This document shows positions 8,247 to 14,339 of a stretch of 20,591 nt of DNA, piece after piece. Position numbers and translations under genes: made by a program. The stretch spans positions 1 to 20,591 of the forward strand of contig VBPQ01000025.1 in NCBI GenBank assembly GCA_005877185.1. Reading direction: 5' to 3'. Positions within the stretch are counted from its first letter, which is position 1. Every line of letters begins with the position of its first letter. The notes under the pieces were generated by a model, which ran no database searches, had not been told where the DNA came from, and saw nothing but the letters and a program-made list of their open reading frames with translations. This DNA is from Nitrososphaerota archaeon. Its GTDB lineage: Archaea; Thermoproteota; Nitrososphaeria; Nitrososphaerales; Gagatemarchaeaceae.

Positions 8247-10142
8247 ATGAGGCTAGCGTGCCGAACTGCAGTCATACTATCCATTCTCATCCTGGCCCAG
8301 TCACCTTCCTTGGCTGCAAACTCATCGTCGACTGGAACGCCGACCAATGCGAACTGGACTGAGGTGAATGCGAATGCTAATGGGACGAACCACGTGGAAC
8401 AGGGTCAGATTGCCCCTGACAACGTCAACCAGCTCACGAAAAAATGGGTCTTCTCCATCCCTCCCGCGTCGCCAGTTGCGGGGCTTGACCTGCTACAGAA
8501 CGGGTCCATCTCTCCGCCTCTCTCAATCAACGGGACCGTCTATATTGTCACCAGCTATCTCCGAATCTATGCGCTAGACTCCGCAGATGGCGCTTTGTTG
8601 TGGTCGTATCAGGCCCAACTCAATAGGACCGGCTTGCCGGTCTCCCATCTAACGGGCCACACTCACGGCCTCATATACTATCGCGGAGACATTTGGGTGT
8701 CCCTCCCCGACTGTTCGGTGATAGGGGTCGGAGCTACCAGCGGCAAGCTGGACCGTCACATAACGGGTATTTGCGCCGGCATTCCAGGAAACTCAGGGCT
8801 CTATGACTCCTCGGGCGTCCCGCCGGTCTTCCGCGACCACATGATGATCTGGGTCAGCTCCGTCTCCGAAGGAACGGATGTAGGCAGAGGTTTCGTCGCG
8901 GCTTACAACCTGACCACCGGCACCCTGCTGTGGAGGTGGTTCGTCACACCCCCAGCCGGGGGCGACCCGCTCTGGGACCAAACGTCATGCCCCGTAACTT
9001 CTTGCCACGGTAATGTCGCGGCTTACATAGGCGATTGGGGAATCATGGGTTCGCAGAACCATCTCTCATTGGCCGGTGCCGGGCCAGCCTTCGGGCAGCC
9101 CGCGGTCGACGAAAAGAGGGGAGTAGTCTATGTCGCAACCTCCCAGCCCTCCCCCGACTGGAACGCGACCTACCGCCCGGGGCCGAACCTCTACTCAGAT
9201 TCCGTTGTCGCCCTGAACGTGACCAACGGAAGGATGCTATGGTTCTTTCAGTCTACTCCCCACGACCTCTTCGACTTCGACTGCGGGTGGAACGTCGTGC
9301 TTGGGAATGCGGTCGTCGATGGACAGAACAAGACAGTCGTCTTCAAGGGATGCAAGAACGGCTACCTGTACGCTCTCGACGCATCGACCGGGTCGCTGCT
9401 GTGGTACTTCAACCCGCCGAGCGTGAAACGGGTCGGTACCCCGAATGCGAATTACGTCGTGACGGGCAACTACGACGCCACCCAGCGATGGATCGACTAC
9501 CCCTCAACGAGTGTCTTCGAGCAGTGCCCCGGCGCCAACGGCGCACTTGAGTCGGACATCGCCTTCGCCTACAATTTAGTGTTTGTCGCAACCTACAACC
9601 TTTGCGCATTCGGGATGGTGACGTCAGTGGACTCGTACGGGGCAAGCCATTGGGGTGTTCGGCAGCTCGAACCCGCGGCCTCTCAAGCTAATACGACAAT
9701 CTATGCAGTCAACGCCTCAACAGGCCAAGTCGTCTGGTCACACTTCCTCCCCAAAATACCATATCGCGGCTGGCTCACAGTGAGCAACGGAGTTCTCTAC
9801 GCGGGTGCACTCGACGGCTACATCCATGCCTTCGACGATAGGATGGGGCGAGAGATTTTCGCAATAAACGTCGGCGTCGACCTCTACGAATCCCCAACCG
9901 TCGGCTCGGCCAGCAACGGTGGCACACTGCTGCTTCAACTGACATCCCCTTCCTCATACGGTGTCTTCTCAGCGAATCAAACAGGCTACCTCATCGCTTA
10001 TGGTCTGCCGCAGGCGGGTGCCCAGTATCTCAGCTACGCCCTCTACGCGGCGTTGGGGGCCGGGGCTGCCGTTCTGACCCTGTTCACCATCTTCAGGCTG
10101 ACTAGGTCCAGAGGGAGTCCAAAAGGGACCGGTCCTCGATGA
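8247..10142 (+). CDS. PQQ-dependent dehydrogenase, D-x-D type, secreted and C-terminally anchored
   Basis: This is the third quinoprotein alcohol-dehydrogenase-like enzyme, 631 residues. It has a signal sequence (about 1-24), propeller repeats (YALDSADGALLWSYQ, YALDASTGSLLWYFN, YAVNASTGQVVWSHF) and a C-terminal helix (about 594-617) with a basic tail. Active-site landmarks by alignment from memory: Glu208 in VSEG, Gln300 in place of the GNP Asn, RPGPN at 310, Asp343 as base with Asp345 two residues on (HDLFDFDCGW), and Lys370 in GCKNGY. Cys346 and Cys369 match Cys386 and Cys409 of the paralogue at 1568, and the two are clearly closer to each other than to the one at 5455. As in that pair, the adjacent-Cys disulfide is missing. 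The Asp-x-Asp pattern suggests lanthanide use. Many N-x-S/T sequons fit an exported archaeal glycoprotein. ATG 8247 is supported by TATA spacing. Confidence 0.88.
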   Translation: MRLACRTAVILSILILAQSPSLAANSSSTGTPTNANWTEVNANANGTNHVEQGQIAPDNVNQLTKKWVFSIPPASPVAGLDLLQNGSISPPLSINGTVYIVTSYLRIYALDSADGALLWSYQAQLNRTGLPVSHLTGHTHGLIYYRGDIWVSLPDCSVIGVGATSGKLDRHITGICAGIPGNSGLYDSSGVPPVFRDHMMIWVSSVSEGTDVGRGFVAAYNLTTGTLLWRWFVTPPAGGDPLWDQTSCPVTSCHGNVAAYIGDWGIMGSQNHLSLAGAGPAFGQPAVDEKRGVVYVATSQPSPDWNATYRPGPNLYSDSVVALNVTNGRMLWFFQSTPHDLFDFDCGWNVVLGNAVVDGQNKTVVFKGCKNGYLYALDASTGSLLWYFNPPSVKRVGTPNANYVVTGNYDATQRWIDYPSTSVFEQCPGANGALESDIAFAYNLVFVATYNLCAFGMVTSVDSYGASHWGVRQLEPAASQANTTIYAVNASTGQVVWSHFLPKIPYRGWLTVSNGVLYAGALDGYIHAFDDRMGREIFAINVGVDLYESPTVGSASNGGTLLLQLTSPSSYGVFSANQTGYLIAYGLPQAGAQYLSYALYAALGAGAAVLTLFTIFRLTRSRGSPKGTGPR

Positions 10143-10200
10143 GATGGCCGCCATCGTCATGCCGGCTCCAATGGAATAATGCTTTCATATTACGCAATGC

Positions 10201-10207
10201 GGAGGTG
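10201..10207 (+). promoter_or_regulatory. Strong Shine-Dalgarno before RHH gene
   Basis: GGAGGTG lies 8 nt before ATG 10216. It stands out because most start codons in this window look leaderless, and it suggests that this small gene is translated from a leadered mRNA. Confidence 0.6.
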
Positions 10208-10215
10208 TTACTGAA

Positions 10216-10491
10216 ATGGTATTCTTCAAGGTAAGGGTCAAAAAAGAGACGAATGAGAAGATTGCGAAGCTGGTAAAGGCCGGGAGATACAAAAACAAGA
10301 GTGAAGCATTGAGGGAGATAATAGAAGAGCACTTCGAAAAGCATCCCGGATTATTTCCTAGCGACAACCTGGGAGAGATCGCCGAGGAGGCTGGAAAGAT
10401 GCCAGACGGGGAGTTTGACAGGCTTGCTGCGGAAATCTTCAGAGGCCCCAGGACCGCTGCAGAGCTCGTTAGAGGGGGTAGGAGGAGTTGA
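10216..10491 (+). CDS. Ribbon-helix-helix protein, orphan antitoxin-like
   Basis: This is a 91-residue DNA-binding protein with an N-terminal RHH (CopG/Arc) fold. A beta strand MVFFKVRVK is followed by two helices with the typical KNKSEALREII segment, and an acidic, helical C-terminal half (about 48-91) would normally wrap a toxin. It would bind operator DNA as a dimer. No PIN or RelE toxin follows: the stop TGA overlaps an ATG (TGATG) opening only a 28-codon ORF, and the DNA beyond is a pqqC relic on the other strand. A lost partner, or a stand-alone regulator, are both possible. By eye the gene is AT-richer than the flanking dehydrogenase, which fits recent transfer. The start is fixed by a good Shine-Dalgarno. 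Confidence 0.8.
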   Translation: MVFFKVRVKKETNEKIAKLVKAGRYKNKSEALREIIEEHFEKHPGLFPSDNLGEIAEEAGKMPDGEFDRLAAEIFRGPRTAAELVRGGRRS

Positions 10492-10577
10492 TGAGCAAGA
10501 AGCAATTCTCTGCTGCCGGTTGCCTGTCTTCTATTCTCCTGACCTTGTTTGTCATTCTCAGGGTTCACGGGATCTGA
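10491..10577 (+). CDS. Tiny hydrophobic ORF coupled to the RHH gene, uncertain
   Basis: ATG 10491 overlaps the RHH stop as TGATG and is preceded by the purine run GGTAGGAGG, so translational coupling is plausible. The 28 codons give a basic start (MSKK), a hydrophobic middle (LSSILLTLFVIL) and an RVHGI end: one possible short membrane helix. It could be a small membrane toxin partner, the stump of a lost toxin gene, or chance. The length and the adjacent decayed DNA make a stump or chance likely. Confidence 0.3.
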   Translation: MSKKQFSAAGCLSSILLTLFVILRVHGI

Positions 10578-10712
10578 GCCGAGTCCAAGAGCGACAAGTC
10601 CTCGAGATATCGCAGTTCATGCAGACCCCGTCGTGGATGCTCCAGGTCACGTCGCTCACGCTCAGCACCGCGGCGATTCGCCAGTCCTACATTTCCCGCG
10701 TAGCGCACTACC
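10578..10712 (-). pseudogene. Decayed copy of the pqqC 3' end
   Basis: This stretch is homologous to the 3' end of the intact pqqC at 11615-12340. Positions 10621-10677 match 11669-11725 at about 51 of 57 bases counted by eye, and the match continues with small indels from about 10581 to 10720. Read on the minus strand it gives ATREM-stop-DWRIAA and then SVSDVTWSIHDGVCMN, against ATREMQDRAIAA and SMSDVTWSIHDAVYMN in the intact protein. A TAG replaces Gln, and later frame changes destroy the C terminus. The rest of the gene is missing: similarity stops where the PIN-domain gene ends at 10713. It is therefore a truncated duplicate, with the vapBC pair sitting exactly at the break. Confidence 0.8.
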
Positions 10713-11156
10713 TCAATCGCGATACACGCCTTCGAGACGGAGGACTTTCAGCTTTCTGGCGTTCATCATTTTCCTTACTTCGGCCTTCAGCAGATGCTTA
10801 TCCTCGGTAAGCAGAGTGGATGAAGTTACGATAGCTGAGGCGAGGATGAGAGAATCAGCAACGTATAGGTTCAGCCCTAAGATGAGGCTTATCGCCTCGT
10901 TCGCCAACCCTGCGAGCCGCACGGGCGTCACGAAACCGAGACTCTCCATTTCGCTCAGTGTAGCAAACGTCTCCTTGACCTTCTCACGCGGGTATCCAGC
11001 CTTCACGAGGGCGCGACAGACTTCGAGTCGCGTCAGCTCAGATGTTAACGCATTCATAGTCGATGATAGTATGTCTTCTCTGAGTTTCAACCCCTCCTGC
11101 TCGAACTCCTCTCCCTTCTTGAACCACTTCACGATCACGGAGGAGTCGACGACGAT
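10713..11156 (-). CDS. vapC: PIN-domain toxin (VapC-like) with no conventional start codon
   Basis: This is a PIN-fold ribonuclease of a type II toxin-antitoxin pair, expected to cleave RNA with a Mg2+-binding acidic cluster. Visible acids are Asp in IVVDSSV, Glu in TRLEVCRAL, Asp in YVADSLILASA and Asp in LLTEDKHL. The first ATG, GTG or TTG in frame is GTG 11138, but that start would omit the conserved first strand and catalytic Asp, which lie just upstream (IVVDSS, codons 11156-11139). The frame is open further upstream, yet the natural start position holds ATC at 11156. The coordinates given assume initiation there, perhaps by coupling to the antitoxin, whose stop is only 10 nt upstream. 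A start-codon mutation that inactivates the toxin is the alternative. The 3' end abuts the pqqC relic. Confidence 0.75.
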   Translation of the reverse strand: MVVDSSVIVKWFKKGEEFEQEGLKLREDILSSTMNALTSELTRLEVCRALVKAGYPREKVKETFATLSEMESLGFVTPVRLAGLANEAISLILGLNLYVADSLILASAIVTSSTLLTEDKHLLKAEVRKMMNARKLKVLRLEGVYRD

Positions 11157-11166
11157 TGAGCTTGGC

Positions 11167-11403
11167 TCAGGACTCTTCTTCGTGAGATTCCACCGCGAGG
11201 GCTGTCACGCTAGGAAACTTCTCCGTCCCATCTCTGATTTCGTCGACCCTCCGGGTGAGTTCACCGGCCTTGTATGACTTCACGAGCAGCTGGAGAGCCC
11301 GTTCGAATGCCTCCTTCTTGGTCTTTACGCGCCCCTCCTTGACCAACCGCTCGACCTCTTTGAGGAGCCTCTCGTCAAGCTTGACGTTAACCTGAATCGT
11401 CAA
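11167..11403 (-). CDS. vapB: RHH antitoxin (VapB-like)
   Basis: This 78-residue partner lies directly upstream of the PIN gene. The N-terminal ribbon-helix-helix is MTIQVNVKLDERLLKEVERL followed by GRVKTKKEAFERALQLL. The C-terminal part, about 48-78, ends VESHEEES and would bind and block the toxin. It starts at TTG 11403. The TGA stop at 11169-11167 lies about 10 nt before the expected start of the toxin. The promoter region has a perfect TATCCT palindrome over the TATA-like sequence, which fits autorepression by the antitoxin-toxin complex. It resembles the RHH protein at 10216 in fold only; the C-terminal halves differ. Confidence 0.82.
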   Translation of the reverse strand: MTIQVNVKLDERLLKEVERLVKEGRVKTKKEAFERALQLLVKSYKAGELTRRVDEIRDGTEKFPSVTALAVESHEEES

Positions 11404-11419
11404 ATCTATTCACCGTAGC

Positions 11420-11447
11420 TATCCTTTGGGGCTATCCTATAAGGATA
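11420..11447 (-). promoter_or_regulatory. Palindromic operator and TATA region of vapBC
   Basis: TATCCT (11433-11438), ATA and AGGATA (11442-11447) form a perfect 15-bp palindrome that includes a TATA-like TTATAGG on the minus strand. A further TATCCT lies at 11420-11425. Repeated half-sites over the core promoter are the usual layout for RHH antitoxin autoregulation. The rest of the gap to pqqC (11448-11614) shows no gene. Confidence 0.55.
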
Positions 11448-11614
11448 TCCCATGTCAGTCGCGCTAACTCTCCCTGCAGGACGAACGATTTACACTCTCG
11501 ATGTACGAGCTTGTCTCTGTCATAGAGTGAGGCTCAGAGGAAGGTGGAACTAGGACAACTACCTGGCGCGGTGTACCTGGCTTCACCTCTTTTGACTTTA
11601 CGCAGTTTACTGGT

Positions 11615-12340
11615 TCAGGAGCTTTGAATCGAGTCCGCGATCGAGCGGTCCTCGATCACGTAGTTCATGTAGACCGCATCGTGAATGCTCCAGGTCACGT
11701 CGCTCATGCTCAGCGCCGCGGCGATCGCGCGGTCCTGCATCTCGCGCGTTGCGCAGTGTTTCATCACGATGTCGAGAACGACTTGGGAGTCCCTGTCGAG
11801 CTGAGCCAGCCTCGAAAGGAAGAACTTCATCCCATCCGCTCTAATCCATCCGTAGTGTCTCCTGAGGCTTTCTATTCTCCTGGCCAGCTCCTCACGTGCG
11901 GGTATCTCATACAGGCTCGTGGAGATTCCTTCGAGCCAGCTTGCCCGTCGAGCGAAGTTGACCAAGTCGTTGACCGCAAACCTCACGCCGGGCAGGCATC
12001 TCGCGGCGAGGACGTCCTCACGCTTCAGCCCCGCCGCCTCGGCGAGCATCAGCCACCCCTCCACGTCCCCCGGCGGCCTCTCCAGACCCTCCCTCCTAAT
12101 TGTCCTCGACATCCAGATTCTCCTTATCTCCGGAAGGGGGCAGTTCGATAGTATCGCGGCATCCTTGCTGATTATGTTGTTCTGGAGGTAGAACCTGTTG
12201 ATGATCCACGCCTGTATCTGTTTCTTGCTCAGCTCTCCCTTGTAGAGAAGTCTCATGAACGGGTGCTTGTCGATGTAGCGTGGCCTGAGAGAATTTCTCA
12301 AGTCGCGAGAGAATGTTTCCCTCGTTCGAAGGTCAGTCAA
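11615..12340 (-). CDS. pqqC: PqqC-like protein (TENA/PqqC superfamily)
   Basis: This all-helical protein of 241 residues is related to pyrroloquinoline-quinone synthase, which performs the final ring closure and eight-electron oxidation to PQQ. Hallmarks are HPFMRLLYKGEL (26-37), NRFYLQNNIISKDAAILSNC (48-67), LPGVRFAVNDLVNFARRASW (116-135) and HYGWIRADGMKFFLSRL (162-178). Length and order match PqqC. Several positions recalled as active-site residues differ: DHDG of classical PqqC is RREG here (His to Arg83), the helix normally holding His154 reads PAREELARR, and the Tyr before the RL motif is Phe. It may be a diverged PqqC or a related oxidase. The TTG start lies inside the end of the upstream regulator (8-bp overlap), so the two are coupled. 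A broken copy of its 3' end lies at 10578-10712. The nearby quinoproteins favour a role in PQQ synthesis. Confidence 0.82.
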   Translation of the reverse strand: MTDLRTRETFSRDLRNSLRPRYIDKHPFMRLLYKGELSKKQIQAWIINRFYLQNNIISKDAAILSNCPLPEIRRIWMSRTIRREGLERPPGDVEGWLMLAEAAGLKREDVLAARCLPGVRFAVNDLVNFARRASWLEGISTSLYEIPAREELARRIESLRRHYGWIRADGMKFFLSRLAQLDRDSQVVLDIVMKHCATREMQDRAIAAALSMSDVTWSIHDAVYMNYVIEDRSIADSIQSS

Positions 12341-13232
12341 CCTTCGCGCCCCCCTCCTTCTCCTTCTCCTCTTCCTCTTCCTCTTCCGACGAGCCCCCGA
12401 CGAGCCTCAAGGGATGGTGCATGACGGCCTCTTTCAGCCACTCCAGGCTCGCGTGCTTTGGGCGCCCGACGGCGAGGCAGCATGCAGGCAAGTCGACATC
12501 GAGTCTCTCAACCGTCTGACCGGCGCCGTGCTTGGGCTGCACTATCCCTCGGATGAATCCCTCCAAGAAGTGGCACGCGTAACCCGGGTGGTCAGTAGAT
12601 CCAAGGCATTTCTCCAGAACGAGGACCGCGGTTCTCGTGCCTCTCATCTCGATGACCTGAGCCGACGCAATCTCCCTCTTTCCCATCTCATCAGCGAGTT
12701 CGCGCAGTGTCTCTCTCACGTTCCTCCCCCTCACTGCATGCGATAGCGTCGACCCAGTCCGGTATCCATACCCTTCCAGGAGAGTCCTGTGCTCGCTCTT
12801 GCTAATCTTGAAGAGGCGCAAGAACAACTTGTAGAGAAGAACCTCGAACCTTCCTCCGTCGGGTAGCTCGCTCGCCGTCCCCCAGAGCAGCGTCTCCACG
12901 CCAAAGACCTCCTCGAGGCTCGTCAACTCCTCCTCTTCCTCGTCGGCTGAGGGGAGAATGACCAGAGACCCCTCCTTCAAGGAATACTCGTTGCTCACTA
13001 CCCCGCCCCTCCCCACCCTCGTGTCCACAATCTCGATGGCTCCTCTGGCGAGTAGGTTGGCCAGGTGGTAATTCACCGTGGATTTCGAGACTCCTAGCGC
13101 CGAAGCCAGGGCGGTCAGGGTGGAGGGATTTCTTGCGAGGCTCCGGAGAATTCCGTCCCTCACCCACCCTTTCTTCACGGACGCGCTGAAAGGGTCTGCT
13201 GCCGTGCTCATGTGCGTTCGGATTATCCTCAC
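12333..13232 (-). CDS. Winged-helix regulator with C-terminal V4R-like ligand domain
   Basis: This is a predicted transcription factor of 299 residues. Residues about 24-88 form an ArsR-type winged helix (LTALASALGVSKSTVNYHLANLLARGAIEIV, with a GRGG turn in the wing). Residues about 130-265 look like a V4R (4-vinyl-reductase) small-molecule domain: HFLEGFIRGIV flanked by Cys209 and Cys220, and Cys251-Cys252 before the last strand. V4R domains bind small ligands or metals, often through these cysteines. A Glu/Lys tail (about 281-293) is encoded by a GAA/GAG repeat. The gene overlaps pqqC by 8 bp and shares a short divergent promoter region with the ABC transporter genes, so control of both units is plausible. 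The start is GTG 13232, or ATG 13211 (residue 8), which sits about 27 nt after an A/T-rich box. Confidence 0.8.
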   Translation of the reverse strand: MRIIRTHMSTAADPFSASVKKGWVRDGILRSLARNPSTLTALASALGVSKSTVNYHLANLLARGAIEIVDTRVGRGGVVSNEYSLKEGSLVILPSADEEEEELTSLEEVFGVETLLWGTASELPDGGRFEVLLYKLFLRLFKISKSEHRTLLEGYGYRTGSTLSHAVRGRNVRETLRELADEMGKREIASAQVIEMRGTRTAVLVLEKCLGSTDHPGYACHFLEGFIRGIVQPKHGAGQTVERLDVDLPACCLAVGRPKHASLEWLKEAVMHHPLRLVGGSSEEEEEEEKEKEGGAKVD

Positions 13233-13233
13233 A

Positions 13234-13257
13234 CAAAATTATTAGGTCTTTTAAGAG
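13234..13257. promoter_or_regulatory. Divergent promoter region between regulator-pqqC and ABC genes
   Basis: AAAATTATTAGG and CTTTTAAGAG lie in the 38-bp gap. On the plus strand the first is about 30 nt before ATG 13271. On the minus strand one or both can serve the regulator. The near-palindrome CTTTTAAGAG is a candidate binding site for the regulator itself. Confidence 0.45.
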
Positions 13258-13270
13258 TTGCCGTCGACGG

Positions 13271-14323
13271 ATGCGAAGAAAGGCGGTCGGGACTTCGGCG
13301 AAGGTGGCCGCAATCGTCGTTGCGATCGTCGTGATAGCCGCTGGCGGTTACTATTACTTCTACTACCTCGCCGCGCCTCCGACCCAACAGGTAACTCTGA
13401 AGGTATACGGAAGCGCCGACACCCAGGACATGCAAACCGTCTTGAAGGACTTCCAGGGAAACTACAGCTACATCACGGTCAACTATCAGGAGTTCACACC
13501 GCCCACGGCCTTCGCCAAGATAACGGCAGAACTCGCGGCCCATAACGAAACGGCTGATGTCGCCTTCATCACAAATTCTCTAATGAACCCCTTGAAGTCG
13601 GCGGGAGACCTCATCTCCTACAACTCCACTCAATCGGCAAACTACCCCCCCAACTACCACGAGGGGAAGGGGTACTTCGCGACTGCTATCTTACTTCCGG
13701 TGGTCTTCTCTTACAACACCCAACTCGTGACGAGCGCTAACCTCCCGAAGACGCTCAACGACCTGACCAACTCCTCTTGGAGGGGAAAGGTGATCATGCA
13801 CGATGTCACCATCGGGAGCACGGGGACCCAGTACATGCTCTCTCTCGTCCCGATAGTCGGGAACGCGACTTTCACGGCGTGGGCCAAGGCGCTCGCGACT
13901 AACGTGAAGCCCACACTGACCACAGACACCACCGCCATTGCTAACGGCGTGGCATCCGGGCAGTACTCGATCGGAATCGTGACATACCTTCACGACGTCG
14001 TGAGACTGCAGTCGCAGGGCGCGCCGATAGGGTGGTTCCTCCCGCAAGAGGTTCCGCTCCTGACGGCACCGGCATCGGTCGGCATCGTAAAGGGAACACC
14101 TCATCTCGCGGCGGCGCAGCTCTTCGAGGATTTCATCCTCTCAAAGAACACACAACAGGTCATCGGGGACACGGCGGTGAGGTTCGTCGCGTATCCGGGC
14201 TTGACGGCAAAATATTCGATCAGCGCGGTGGCTCCCAACGAGATGGTGGTCTTCTTCCCGACCGCGCAGGTATCTGCCCAGGCACGAGCCTGGGGTCCGA
14301 TATTCAGGTCGTGGGGCTTCTAG
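13271..14323 (+). CDS. ABC transporter substrate-binding protein, Fe3+/type-2 fold, N-terminally anchored
   Basis: This extracytoplasmic solute-binding protein of 350 residues is tethered by an N-terminal helix (about 11-33, after MRRK). The mature part begins VTLKVYGSADTQDMQTVLKD and follows the pattern of iron(III)-type binding proteins: a first lobe with AFAKITAELAAHNETADVAF, a hinge, a WRGKVIMHDVTIGST segment, and GQYSIGIVTYLHDVVRLQSQGAP leading to a hydrophobic strand. Clustered tyrosines typical of bacterial ferric-binding proteins are not obvious, so the ligand is open: ferric iron, another metal or an organic anion. The gene is followed after 16 bp by its permease and is divergent from the regulator-pqqC pair. 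Uptake of a metal needed by the quinoproteins is an attractive guess without direct evidence. Confidence 0.8.
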   Translation: MRRKAVGTSAKVAAIVVAIVVIAAGGYYYFYYLAAPPTQQVTLKVYGSADTQDMQTVLKDFQGNYSYITVNYQEFTPPTAFAKITAELAAHNETADVAFITNSLMNPLKSAGDLISYNSTQSANYPPNYHEGKGYFATAILLPVVFSYNTQLVTSANLPKTLNDLTNSSWRGKVIMHDVTIGSTGTQYMLSLVPIVGNATFTAWAKALATNVKPTLTTDTTAIANGVASGQYSIGIVTYLHDVVRLQSQGAPIGWFLPQEVPLLTAPASVGIVKGTPHLAAAQLFEDFILSKNTQQVIGDTAVRFVAYPGLTAKYSISAVAPNEMVVFFPTAQVSAQARAWGPIFRSWGF

Positions 14324-14339
14324 TTAGGGCCGGTAACCA

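Noticed and set aside
10500..10560. Additional internal pqqC fragment near CTTCTATTCTCCTG
   Set aside because: Only about 14 bases match the intact gene, out of order relative to the clear relic; probably chance.
10185..10568. 127-codon ORF antisense to the RHH gene
   Set aside because: It mirrors the RHH codons and has no domain; the plus-strand RHH has a good Shine-Dalgarno and fold.
10549..11277. 242-codon plus-strand ORF across the pqqC relic and vapC
   Set aside because: It is antisense to the PIN gene, which has clear motifs; its product is low-complexity Ser/Arg-rich.
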